A DNA stretch of 64,000 nucleotides from contig JAXDZV010000032.1 of the NCBI GenBank assembly GCA_034086705.1, positions 3,223-67,222 of the forward strand, read 5' to 3'. The notes beneath the pieces were generated by a model that had not been told where the DNA came from, ran no database searches, and worked only from the letters and a program-made list of their open reading frames with translations. The translations under genes and the position numbers were made by a program. Origin of the DNA: UMGS1225 sp034086705. GTDB lineage: Bacteria; Bacillota; Clostridia; Oscillospirales; CAG-272. Shown piece after piece: positions 16,825-23,785 of the stretch. Position 1 is the stretch's first letter. The number at the start of each line of letters is the position of its first letter.

Positions 16825-17060
16825 ACACTTTTGCAGAGTTGCTCGCATTGCTTAAAACCGTCTTTGCAGACGAAATTTCTTTGCAGGGGATTACCGAGCA
16901 GACCCCACTTAACACACTGGGCATCAGTTCCGTCGGATATTTATACCTGGCGCTCGCCGTGGAAGAACGTTTCGGCGTGCGGTTTTCCAATGCAGATTTC
17001 GTTGCGTTTTCCACTGTGGGTGACGTGGTACGCCGCATTGAGCAGGGGCACGCGCAATGA
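16821..17060 (+). CDS. Stand-alone acyl carrier protein-like protein
   Basis: A 79-residue acidic, helical protein with the carrier fold pattern: NTLGISSVGYLYLALAVEERFGVRF, with Ser37 as the probable 4'-phosphopantetheine attachment site. The usual DSL is SSV here, and the ligase-fused carrier domain has SSL, so the two carriers resemble each other more than housekeeping AcpP. It overlaps its neighbours by 4 bp on both sides. It probably carries acyl groups between the ligase and the acyltransferases. Confidence 0.84.
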   Translation: MNTFAELLALLKTVFADEISLQGITEQTPLNTLGISSVGYLYLALAVEERFGVRFSNADFVAFSTVGDVVRRIEQGHAQ

Positions 17061-17461
17061 CCTTTCGCCAGGGACAACCGAGTAGGGGTGATTTGATCCG
17101 TGTACACGTTTCATTTTATGATCATTACGGCATTTATGAAAGCGACACGGCAGTATATGCATTCGGGCTGCCCGACAATACCGGCGTGGCACCTGAAGAA
17201 ATCTGCGTGGTATGTACCCCGCTGGCTGTTTTCTGCGCCGGCGGCTTTGTGCAGGTCGCGCAGCTAACGCGTGCCGAACGCAAACAAGCCCGCTCTGCAG
17301 ACCGGGTGATTGCGGCCGCTCGCGCACGTTTGGGAGAAACGGGATATCATATTTTGTACAATAACTGTGAGCATTTCGCAACCTCGTGCCTGTTCGGCAC
17401 GCCGCGTTCCGCGCTGGTAGAAGAGGCACGCGCCTCAATTCGCAAAAAGCTCGGCCACTGA
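17057..17461 (+). CDS. LRAT domain protein (permuted NlpC/P60-fold acyltransferase/phospholipase)
   Basis: A 134-residue protein of the lecithin:retinol acyltransferase family. The motif FYDHYGIYES supplies the catalytic His (His23) and YHILYNNCEHFATSCLFG supplies the catalytic Cys (Cys104) in the diagnostic NCEHF context. Animal members such as HRASLS/PLAAT move an acyl chain from phosphatidylcholine to retinol or amines, or release it. Bacterial roles are poorly known. There is no signal peptide. It is the last gene of the coupled lipid cluster, which makes transfer or removal of an acyl chain on a lipid likely. Confidence 0.85.
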   Translation: MTFRQGQPSRGDLIRVHVSFYDHYGIYESDTAVYAFGLPDNTGVAPEEICVVCTPLAVFCAGGFVQVAQLTRAERKQARSADRVIAAARARLGETGYHILYNNCEHFATSCLFGTPRSALVEEARASIRKKLGH

Positions 17462-17477
17462 AACAAAGCGGCCGAGC
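17449..17477 (+). terminator. Hairpin at the end of the lipid cluster (weak terminator)
   Basis: A perfect 8-bp inverted repeat (17449-17456 with 17470-17477) spans the LRAT stop codon. There is no T run after it, so it may be an mRNA end stabiliser or a processing site rather than a terminator. Confidence 0.35.
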
Positions 17478-17498
17478 CATCAAAAAGGAGAGAGCGCT

Positions 17499-19454
17499 AT
17501 GACTTTTTTACCTGTCACCGCAGAGGAAATGCGTCAACGCGGCTGGGATCGACCGGATTTTGTCTATGTCTGTGGCGATGCTTATGTCGATCACCCTTCT
17601 TTCGGCGCTTCCATTATCACCCGCGTACTGGAGGCGGAGGGCTTTCGGATCTGTATGCTGGCACAGCCGCGCTTTGACAGCTGCGAGGATTTTCGCCGCT
17701 TTGGCTGTCCGCGGCTTGGTTTTTTAGTCAGCGCCGGTAATTTGGATTCCATGGTTGCTCACTATACCGTTGCAAAACGGCGCCGTACTTATGACTATTA
17801 TTCTCCCGGCGGAAAAACCGGCTTGCGTCCCGACCGCGCCTGTATCGTCTACACCAACCGGATTCGGCAGGCATACGGGCATATTCCGGTCATTTTAGGT
17901 GGGCTGGAAGCATCTTTGCGACGCTTTGCCCATTACGATTACTGGGACGATCGACTGCGCCATTCCATCCTACTGGACAGCGGTGCAGATTTGTTGATCT
18001 ATGGAATGGGAGAAAACACCGTGCGCCGCATTGCCAAACTGCTTGACCGCGGAATTCCAATGAACCGCTTACGTGACATCCGCGGCACGGCATGGCTTGG
18101 CAAGCGAAATGACCGTGTTCATTTTCCTGTGGCAGGCACAAGCGACTTTACCACTTTGCGCCAAAGCAAGCTTGCCGTTGCACGGGCATTTTCTTTGCAA
18201 TATCGCAATACAGATGCCGTTCATGGCGAAGCTGTTGTTGAGTATTACGGTGACCGCATGCTCGTACAAAACCCACCCATGCCACCACTGACACAGCCTG
18301 AACTGGATGCCGTTTACGCCTTGCCCTACGCCCGCGCCTGGCATCCGATGTATGATGCCGCAGGCGGTGTACCCGCTTTGGCCGAGGTTAAATTTTCCAT
18401 CACACATAACCGTGGCTGTTTCGGCGGCTGCAATTTCTGCGCCATTACATTTCACCAGGGGCGTCAGGTAAGCTGCCGCAGCATTGCAAGTGTAACTGCG
18501 GAAGCAAAACTGCTCACCACACTACCTGATTTCAAAGGGTATATTCACGATGTCGGCGGACCGACTGCAAACTTTCGCCGTCCTGCCTGTGACAAGCAGC
18601 GTACGCAAGGCGTCTGCAAAGACCGGCACTGCCTGACGCCAACGCCTTGCCCCGCACTGCGTGCGGAACACAGCGAATATCTGGAACTGCTGCGCGCCGT
18701 AGAAGCAGTTCCGGGGGTCAAAAAAGTGTTTATCCGCTCCGGCATTCGCTATGACTATCTTCTGGCAGACCGCACACCCGCCGCAGATGCATTTTTCAAA
18801 AAGCTGGTTCGCGACCATATTTCCGGGCAGCTTCGCGTCGCACCGGAGCATTGCTCAGAAGCGGTTCTACACTGTATGGGCAAAGCCCCGCTTCAAGCTT
18901 ACCACATCTTCCGCAAGCGTTTTTATACACTGTGTAAACAAATGGGGTTGCAACAATATCTGGTGCCCTATCTGATGTCCTCACATCCGGGAAGTACCCT
19001 CTCAGATGCAGTTGATCTGGCGCTGTGCATTCGCCAATGGGGCTGTGAGCCAGAGCAAGTGCAGGATTTTTACCCAACACCGGGTACCGCCTCCACCGTT
19101 ATGTTTTATACTGGGCTGGACCCTTTTACGGAGCAGCCGGTCTTTGTTCCGCGCGACCGACATGAAAAACAGATGCAGCGAGCCTTGCTGCAGCCAACAC
19201 GGCCGCAAAACGCCCCGTTGGTGCGAGAAGCCCTGCAGCAGTGTGGCCGCACTGAGCTACTCGACGTACTACTGCACGGCTCAGCGCCCGCAAAATACCA
19301 CCATTCGCCGCCGCAACCGGCAACTTCTGCCAAACGCAAACCCAGGCAGCACCTTTGCAAGCCGCAGACGCCTACCGCATCCCCACCGCGACCGCGATTG
19401 AAAAAAAAGCCCGCGCCCACGGGCAAACAAGCAACGAAGGGAAAACGATCATGA
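17499..19454 (+). CDS. YgiQ family radical SAM protein
   Basis: A 651-residue protein of the YgiQ (UPF0313) family. The N-terminal B12-binding-like region contains the conserved DFVYVCGDAYVDHPSFG and LVSAGNLDSMVAHYT blocks. The radical SAM cluster motif is NRGCFGGCNFCAITFHQG (CxxxCxxC). Then come GGPTANFRR and QDFYPTPGTAST. The C-terminus is a basic, proline-rich tail, as in many homologues. An AAGGAGAGAG site precedes the ATG. The reaction is not known to me. It overlaps the HD-domain gene by 4 bp. Confidence 0.94.
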   Translation: MTFLPVTAEEMRQRGWDRPDFVYVCGDAYVDHPSFGASIITRVLEAEGFRICMLAQPRFDSCEDFRRFGCPRLGFLVSAGNLDSMVAHYTVAKRRRTYDYYSPGGKTGLRPDRACIVYTNRIRQAYGHIPVILGGLEASLRRFAHYDYWDDRLRHSILLDSGADLLIYGMGENTVRRIAKLLDRGIPMNRLRDIRGTAWLGKRNDRVHFPVAGTSDFTTLRQSKLAVARAFSLQYRNTDAVHGEAVVEYYGDRMLVQNPPMPPLTQPELDAVYALPYARAWHPMYDAAGGVPALAEVKFSITHNRGCFGGCNFCAITFHQGRQVSCRSIASVTAEAKLLTTLPDFKGYIHDVGGPTANFRRPACDKQRTQGVCKDRHCLTPTPCPALRAEHSEYLELLRAVEAVPGVKKVFIRSGIRYDYLLADRTPAADAFFKKLVRDHISGQLRVAPEHCSEAVLHCMGKAPLQAYHIFRKRFYTLCKQMGLQQYLVPYLMSSHPGSTLSDAVDLALCIRQWGCEPEQVQDFYPTPGTASTVMFYTGLDPFTEQPVFVPRDRHEKQMQRALLQPTRPQNAPLVREALQQCGRTELLDVLLHGSAPAKYHHSPPQPATSAKRKPRQHLCKPQTPTASPPRPRLKKKPAPTGKQATKGKRS

Positions 19455-20047
19455 GCGAGTTACAGGAAAAATTTATCCGCATTTATCGGGAGAATATTCA
19501 GCGCGAAGGCGCCGACAAGCTGCTTGACTGGCTCTGCTCTCCAGCCAGCGACTTTTTCACTGCGCCCGCTTCCACACGGTATCACGGCGCCTACGAGGGC
19601 GGTTTGTGCGAACATTCTATCAATGTTTATGAATGCCTGTGTGACTATTTGCAGCGGCCACGCGTGCGGGAAATGTACGACCTTGCCCCCTCCGCCCAAA
19701 CCGTTGCTATCGTAGCCTTATTACACGATCTATGCAAAGTCAACTGTTATAAGCCATCTTTTCGCAATGTCAAGGACGAAAACGGAACCTGGCACAAAGT
19801 GCCATGTTATGAGTTTGCCGATCCGTTGCCGTACGGACATGGTGAAAAAAGCGTATATATTATCAGCAGCTTCATGCGGCTGAGTCGTGAAGAAGCGTTT
19901 GCTATCCGCTTTCATATGGGCTTTTCAGCGACAGACGAAGCACGGCTGGTCGGCGATGCATATGAAAAATTCCCTCTTTGTATTGCGGTATCGACAGCAG
20001 ATTTGGAAGCTTCTTACTTTGTTGAATCACGCAAAACGAAGCAATAA
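19451..20047 (+). CDS. HD-domain hydrolase
   Basis: A 198-residue protein with a metal-dependent HD phosphohydrolase pattern: GLCEHSINVYEC supplies the first His, VALLHDLCKVNCYK the HD pair and Lys, and PYGHGEKSVYI plus FHMGFS later histidines. Related clostridial proteins resemble the 3'-5' exoribonuclease YhaM HD domain. The start at 19451 overlaps the ygiQ stop in an ATGA arrangement, so they are co-translated. Substrate unknown; a nucleotide or RNA phosphoester is likely. Confidence 0.85.
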   Translation: MSELQEKFIRIYRENIQREGADKLLDWLCSPASDFFTAPASTRYHGAYEGGLCEHSINVYECLCDYLQRPRVREMYDLAPSAQTVAIVALLHDLCKVNCYKPSFRNVKDENGTWHKVPCYEFADPLPYGHGEKSVYIISSFMRLSREEAFAIRFHMGFSATDEARLVGDAYEKFPLCIAVSTADLEASYFVESRKTKQ

Positions 20048-20145
20048 TCTTTTCGAGTCTTCCGCTTCCTAATAATCAGCAAAGCTGCCATCTTACAAGG
20101 GGAAACTACACGTCCCAATGAGCAGCGGTATGTGCGTAAAACAGG

Positions 20146-20174
20146 AAAGGCGTGCCCTTTGTGGGCACGCCTTT
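20146..20174 (+). terminator. Terminator after ygiQ-HD operon
   Basis: A perfect 12-bp stem (20146-20157 with 20163-20174) with a 5-nt loop. The 3' arm ends in a T run. It lies 99 bases after the HD gene stop. The rest of 20048-20341 shows no gene. Confidence 0.8.
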
Positions 20175-20341
20175 TGCACTATGGGGATAGCCACAAGGTA
20201 GCGCAAGGGACATCGCTCCTTATTCGGAACGCAATAGGGCAAGAAAGCACTCGGCTTTCCCTTTGCAGAGCGCACCTGCGGGCTGCCCCGTATAAAAGTG
20301 CATCCTTGTGTCTACTCGATCCGCCCCAATTCTTAGAAATG

Positions 20342-20875
20342 TTATCTGCGCGAGTATTCCTTCTGCACCTTCAAATAAAAGTGTTCTTCGCTTTGCTGAC
20401 AGGACAGCGTCGTCAATCCCTCGTCTTCACACATTTTCAATATAGAATGCATATCTTGAGAATCCAACTTGCCAACACCATAGGTAGTTTTTATTGTTTC
20501 GTGAGGCATTTGCACAACTACATCCACGCAAAAAGGAACTGGATAAGCTGATGCTATATTGCAATCCCAAATATGAAGTTCCCCACCTCTTTTCAAAACT
20601 CTGGTAGCTTCTCCAATGGCCTTTCTTTGTTCTTCTTCCCCCATAAACAGTAAAGTAAAGAAGAAGGTCACATTATCAAAAGAATTCGCTTCCTGTTGGA
20701 GCTCAGTTGCATCCATAAGCACTTTTTTGCAGACATTTGGTGCTTCATCAAGTTCTTCCTGTCTGCTGTCGATGGCTGTAACCTGTTCACGATAAAGGCG
20801 TCCTATGATACCTTCTCCGCCGCCTCCAATATCAAGAATGTTACCTGACAACTCTTTGTGTAAATGCAAAATCAT
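20342..20875 (-). CDS. Class I SAM-dependent methyltransferase
   Basis: A 177-residue protein. Motif I is NILDIGGGGEGIIGRLY, the acidic end of beta-2 is TAIDSRQEEL, then FDNVTFFFTLLFM and VLKRGGELHIWD complete the Rossmann methyltransferase fold. The coding sequence is visibly richer in A and T and uses codons such as AGA and ATA more than its neighbours, which suggests recent acquisition. An AGAGGAT site precedes the ATG. Substrate unknown; it resembles small orphan methyltransferases of Firmicutes. Confidence 0.85.
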   Translation of the reverse strand: MILHLHKELSGNILDIGGGGEGIIGRLYREQVTAIDSRQEELDEAPNVCKKVLMDATELQQEANSFDNVTFFFTLLFMGEEEQRKAIGEATRVLKRGGELHIWDCNIASAYPVPFCVDVVVQMPHETIKTTYGVGKLDSQDMHSILKMCEDEGLTTLSCQQSEEHFYLKVQKEYSRR

Positions 20876-20950
20876 TGTAATCCTCTTCCGAAAATTCCGG
20901 TTTGCAGTCCTTTTAGTACCATACTACCACACAACAGAATGAAACGCAAG

Positions 20951-20984
20951 AACAGGCACAGTAACGCAAACGACTGTGCCTGTT
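20951..20984 (-). terminator. Perfect 12-bp inverted repeat between minus-strand genes
   Basis: Bases 20951-20962 and 20973-20984 are exact reverse complements with a 10-nt loop. On the minus strand it is followed by a U-rich but broken tract, so it probably ends the transcript of the small gene at 21118-21435. The rest of 20876-21117 holds no gene. Confidence 0.5.
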
Positions 20985-21117
20985 AACTGTCTTATATACA
21001 CCGTTCTTTTTCGGGCCGCGGTTTTTCTGCGGCACGGTCGCTGCGGGATTGCGCACGGCAGGTGCGAAGCCGTCTTGCTTTTCCCTGCAGCGCCGTGCCG
21101 TATGCAACCTGGCAACG

Positions 21118-21435
21118 CTATGCGCTGAGCAGATCGATCAAAACATCCTTCGCCGTGCAAGGCGTAACCCCGCCGTGTACCAACGCAAAATAAATCTGAA
21201 AAGCAAAAACCTCGTCCGTGGAAAAATTGTAAAGCAGCCTCTCTTCTTCTGTTTTTCCCGCCTTTATTTTAGACAGATAAATCGAATAGGCCCCAGGGTG
21301 GGAAAACAGAAGCTCATAGCAAATGAAAAACGGTGTTCCGTCTTCTCCGTGCATTTCGCGCAGTTCCATTTTCAAAATCCGCAACGCCCGCGGCTGTGTT
21401 TCCCTTTCACATTTGGCCAGATATGTATGCAACAT
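21118..21435 (-). CDS. Small conserved protein, DUF6514-like
   Basis: A 105-residue protein beginning MLHTYLAKCERETQPRAL. The middle is a beta-rich segment (FFICYELLFSHPGAYSIYLSKI) and the end reads VTPCTAKDVLIDLLSA, which resembles the VTPxxLxDVxEDxL tail of DUF6514 proteins of Oscillospirales. I chose the start at 21435 because a GGAGGGG site lies directly upstream; a 123-residue form from 21489 has none. A TACAAT -10 with a TGG extension lies at 21471-21476. Function unknown; the family name is a recollection. Confidence 0.62.
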   Translation of the reverse strand: MLHTYLAKCERETQPRALRILKMELREMHGEDGTPFFICYELLFSHPGAYSIYLSKIKAGKTEEERLLYNFSTDEVFAFQIYFALVHGGVTPCTAKDVLIDLLSA

Positions 21436-21793
21436 TCCCCTCCGACACCTCCGCTTCATTTCATGGCTGTATTGTACCATGGAATGCACACGAAGAAAAG
21501 CAGAATGATTCGCCGCAATCCGACAAAAAACGCGCAGGCTTCCTTTTTTGGGAAATATTTGTGTGCCGTGGACAAATATTTTGTTGTTTGGTGTCGTTTT
21601 TTGCCTGCGAAATATTTTCCTTTCGATTCCTTCGACGCCACTTTTTCCTTACAAAAACACAAACAGCATACCATTGCGGTATTGTTTTCCATATCTGCCT
21701 ATAGTCTCCCTTTGCATTCTGCCCTTGCAATATGGTATATTGAAGACAACATAATGTGATACAGCGGCTTACTGCCGTGAAGGGAGTATCTTT
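21436..21793. other. Divergent intergenic region with no gene
   Basis: AT-richer stretch between two divergent small genes. It contains the minus-strand -10 at 21471-21476 and the plus-strand promoter at 21712-21741. Nothing else was recognised, and short frames here lack ribosome sites. Confidence 0.5.
21712..21741 (+). promoter_or_regulatory. Promoter of the 85-residue membrane protein
   Basis: TTGCAT (21712-21717) and TATATT (21736-21741) with an 18-bp spacer, 52 bases before the ATG at 21794. Confidence 0.6.
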
Positions 21794-22051
21794 ATGCGCC
21801 GGTTTTCATCTTTGCCGCAGCCGGGTATACATACGCGTCGTCTGCTCGGCATCCTACTGCCTGTGATCGCCGTTTTGTTGGCAGAGCAGATTTTGCTTTA
21901 TTTTGCAGCACCGCCTGAGACACGACTGCACTTTGTCAGCGTGCTTGCTGACCGCGTGGAGTGCCTGTGTCACTGTTTTGCGGTAACAGTCGGCGGCGCC
22001 CTTTTATTGGAATGCGCAGCACCGCATCATGCCGCAAATGAGAAAAAATGA
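21794..22051 (+). CDS. Small membrane protein of unknown function
   Basis: An 85-residue protein with a GAAGGGAG ribosome site 8 bases before the ATG and its own promoter. It has a basic N-terminus (RRFSSLPQPGIHTRR), a clear hydrophobic helix (LLGILLPVIAVLLAEQILLYF), and a second moderately hydrophobic segment near the end (CFAVTVGGALLLECAA). I do not recognise a family. It converges on fhs. It may be a real small gene because promoter, ribosome site and topology agree. Confidence 0.5.
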   Translation: MRRFSSLPQPGIHTRRLLGILLPVIAVLLAEQILLYFAAPPETRLHFVSVLADRVECLCHCFAVTVGGALLLECAAPHHAANEKK

Positions 22052-22088
22052 TGCCAATTGACAATTGTTCGGCCGTTTAGATGTTTGC

Positions 22089-23765
22089 TTAAAACAGCCC
22101 TGTAATTTGTCCGTCTGCATCCACATCGATTTGCTCTGCAGCAGGATGTGCGGGCAAACCGGGCATGGTCATAATGTCCCCTGTGCGTACAACCACAAAG
22201 CCAGCGCCGGCGCTGACACGCACATCCTTTACCGTCACAAAAAAGCCACTCGGCGCACCAAGCTTTGCCGGGTCATCGGAAAAGCTGTATTGCGTCTTTG
22301 CGATGCACACCGGGCAATGGCCAAAGCCCAAAGCCTCCAGCCGCGCAAGCTGCCGCTGTGCTGCCGGCGTATACTGTACCCCTTCGCCGCCGTAGACCCG
22401 GGTCACGACGGCGTTGATTTTTTCCTGCAATGGCGCCGCGTCTTCATAAGCGTAGCGAAAAGATGCCGTCTGCTCCGTACACAGCCTGATGACTTCCTGC
22501 GCAAGGGCCTGTGCGCCGGCTCCCCCCTGTGCCCATACGGTAGATGGAATCGCATGCACCCCTTGTGCTGCACAGGCCTGCACAACACAGTCTATCTCCC
22601 GGTCCGTATCGTCCGGGAAGCGGTTGACCGCGACCACGCATGGTAACCCGAACACATCCCGCATATTGCTCACGTGGCGCATCAAATTGGCAAGGCCCTT
22701 GTGCAACGCAGGGAGATTTTCTGCGCTAAGCTCTTTTTTCGCAACGCCGCCGTGCATTTTCAACGCACGTACGGTTGCAACCAAGACAACTGCATTGGGC
22801 TGTAAAGACGCCATGCGGCATTTAATATCCAGAAATTTCTCTGCTCCCAAATCTGCACCAAAGCCTGCCTCCGTTACAGTATATTCTGCGGTGCGCAGTG
22901 CCATCCGCGTAGCGGCAACGGAGTTACACCCATGTGCAATATTCGCGAACGGCCCACCATGTACAAAAGCCGGGGTACCCTCCAGGGTCTGTACCAAATT
23001 CGGCTTCAGCGCATCCAGTAAAAGCGCCGTCATAGCACCCTGGGCATGCAAATCAGCCGCTGTTACCGGCTGATCCTCTCGGGTGTAGCCAACGATAATG
23101 CGCCCCAGCCGCTCCTTCAACTCCGTTACCGATGCGCTCAGGCACAACACTGCCATGATCTCACTGGCAACGGTGATGTCAAAACCGTCCTCCCGCGGGG
23201 TACCGTTCACCGAACCGCCCAGCCCGTCCACGATGTGTCGCAGCTGTCGGTCATTCATGTCAACACAGCGACGCCAAGTGATTTTTCGCGGGTCTATGCC
23301 AAGTGCATTTCCCTGTTGTATATGATTGTCCAGCATGGCAGCCAGCAAATTGTTTGCAGCGCCGATCGCATGGAAATCACCCGTAAAATGCAAATTGATG
23401 TCCTCCATAGGAATTACCTGGGCATAGCCACCGCCTGCAGCACCGCCCTTGACACCAAACACCGGCCCAAGAGATGGCTCGCGCAAGGCAACCACGGCGT
23501 TTTTGCCCAAGCGGCGCAACCCGTCTGCCAGACCAATTGTGGTTGTCGTTTTGCCCTCTCCCGCCGGCGTTGGGTTAATGGCGCTTACCAGCACCAGCTT
23601 AGCATCCTGCCGCTGCGGCATACGCAGCAGGGAAAGATCAATTTTTGCCTTGCGGCTGCCATAGCTTTCCACATAGCGCGCGTCGATCCCGGCACGAGCG
23701 GCAACCTCTGTAATCGGCAGGGGCTTTGCCCTGCGCGCAATCTCAAGATCGGATAAATATTCCAT
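22089..23765 (-). CDS. fhs: Formate-tetrahydrofolate ligase
   Basis: Makes 10-formyl-tetrahydrofolate from formate, THF and ATP. The 558 residues match the family. The P-loop NPTPAGEGKTTTTIGLADGL is near residue 65, followed by REPSLGPVFGVKGGAAGGGYAQ split over two conserved blocks, and FVHGGPFANIAHGCNS. It is the last gene of the ZTP-controlled operon. Its product is the formyl donor for the AICAR transformylase encoded upstream, and the FNT channel at the operon start could supply formate. It ends 20 bp after purL begins its own stop region. Confidence 0.97.
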   Translation of the reverse strand: MEYLSDLEIARRAKPLPITEVAARAGIDARYVESYGSRKAKIDLSLLRMPQRQDAKLVLVSAINPTPAGEGKTTTTIGLADGLRRLGKNAVVALREPSLGPVFGVKGGAAGGGYAQVIPMEDINLHFTGDFHAIGAANNLLAAMLDNHIQQGNALGIDPRKITWRRCVDMNDRQLRHIVDGLGGSVNGTPREDGFDITVASEIMAVLCLSASVTELKERLGRIIVGYTREDQPVTAADLHAQGAMTALLLDALKPNLVQTLEGTPAFVHGGPFANIAHGCNSVAATRMALRTAEYTVTEAGFGADLGAEKFLDIKCRMASLQPNAVVLVATVRALKMHGGVAKKELSAENLPALHKGLANLMRHVSNMRDVFGLPCVVAVNRFPDDTDREIDCVVQACAAQGVHAIPSTVWAQGGAGAQALAQEVIRLCTEQTASFRYAYEDAAPLQEKINAVVTRVYGGEGVQYTPAAQRQLARLEALGFGHCPVCIAKTQYSFSDDPAKLGAPSGFFVTVKDVRVSAGAGFVVVRTGDIMTMPGLPAHPAAEQIDVDADGQITGLF

Positions 23766-23785
23766 CGGTCTTTTTGCTCCTTTTT

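Noticed and set aside
20093..20275. Small minus-strand frame downstream of the HD gene
   Set aside because: It runs through the perfect terminator hairpin and has no ribosome site.
21001..21040. Hairpin GCCGCGG-TTTTT-CTGCGGC
   Set aside because: Neither strand has a U run after the stem, so it is not called a terminator.
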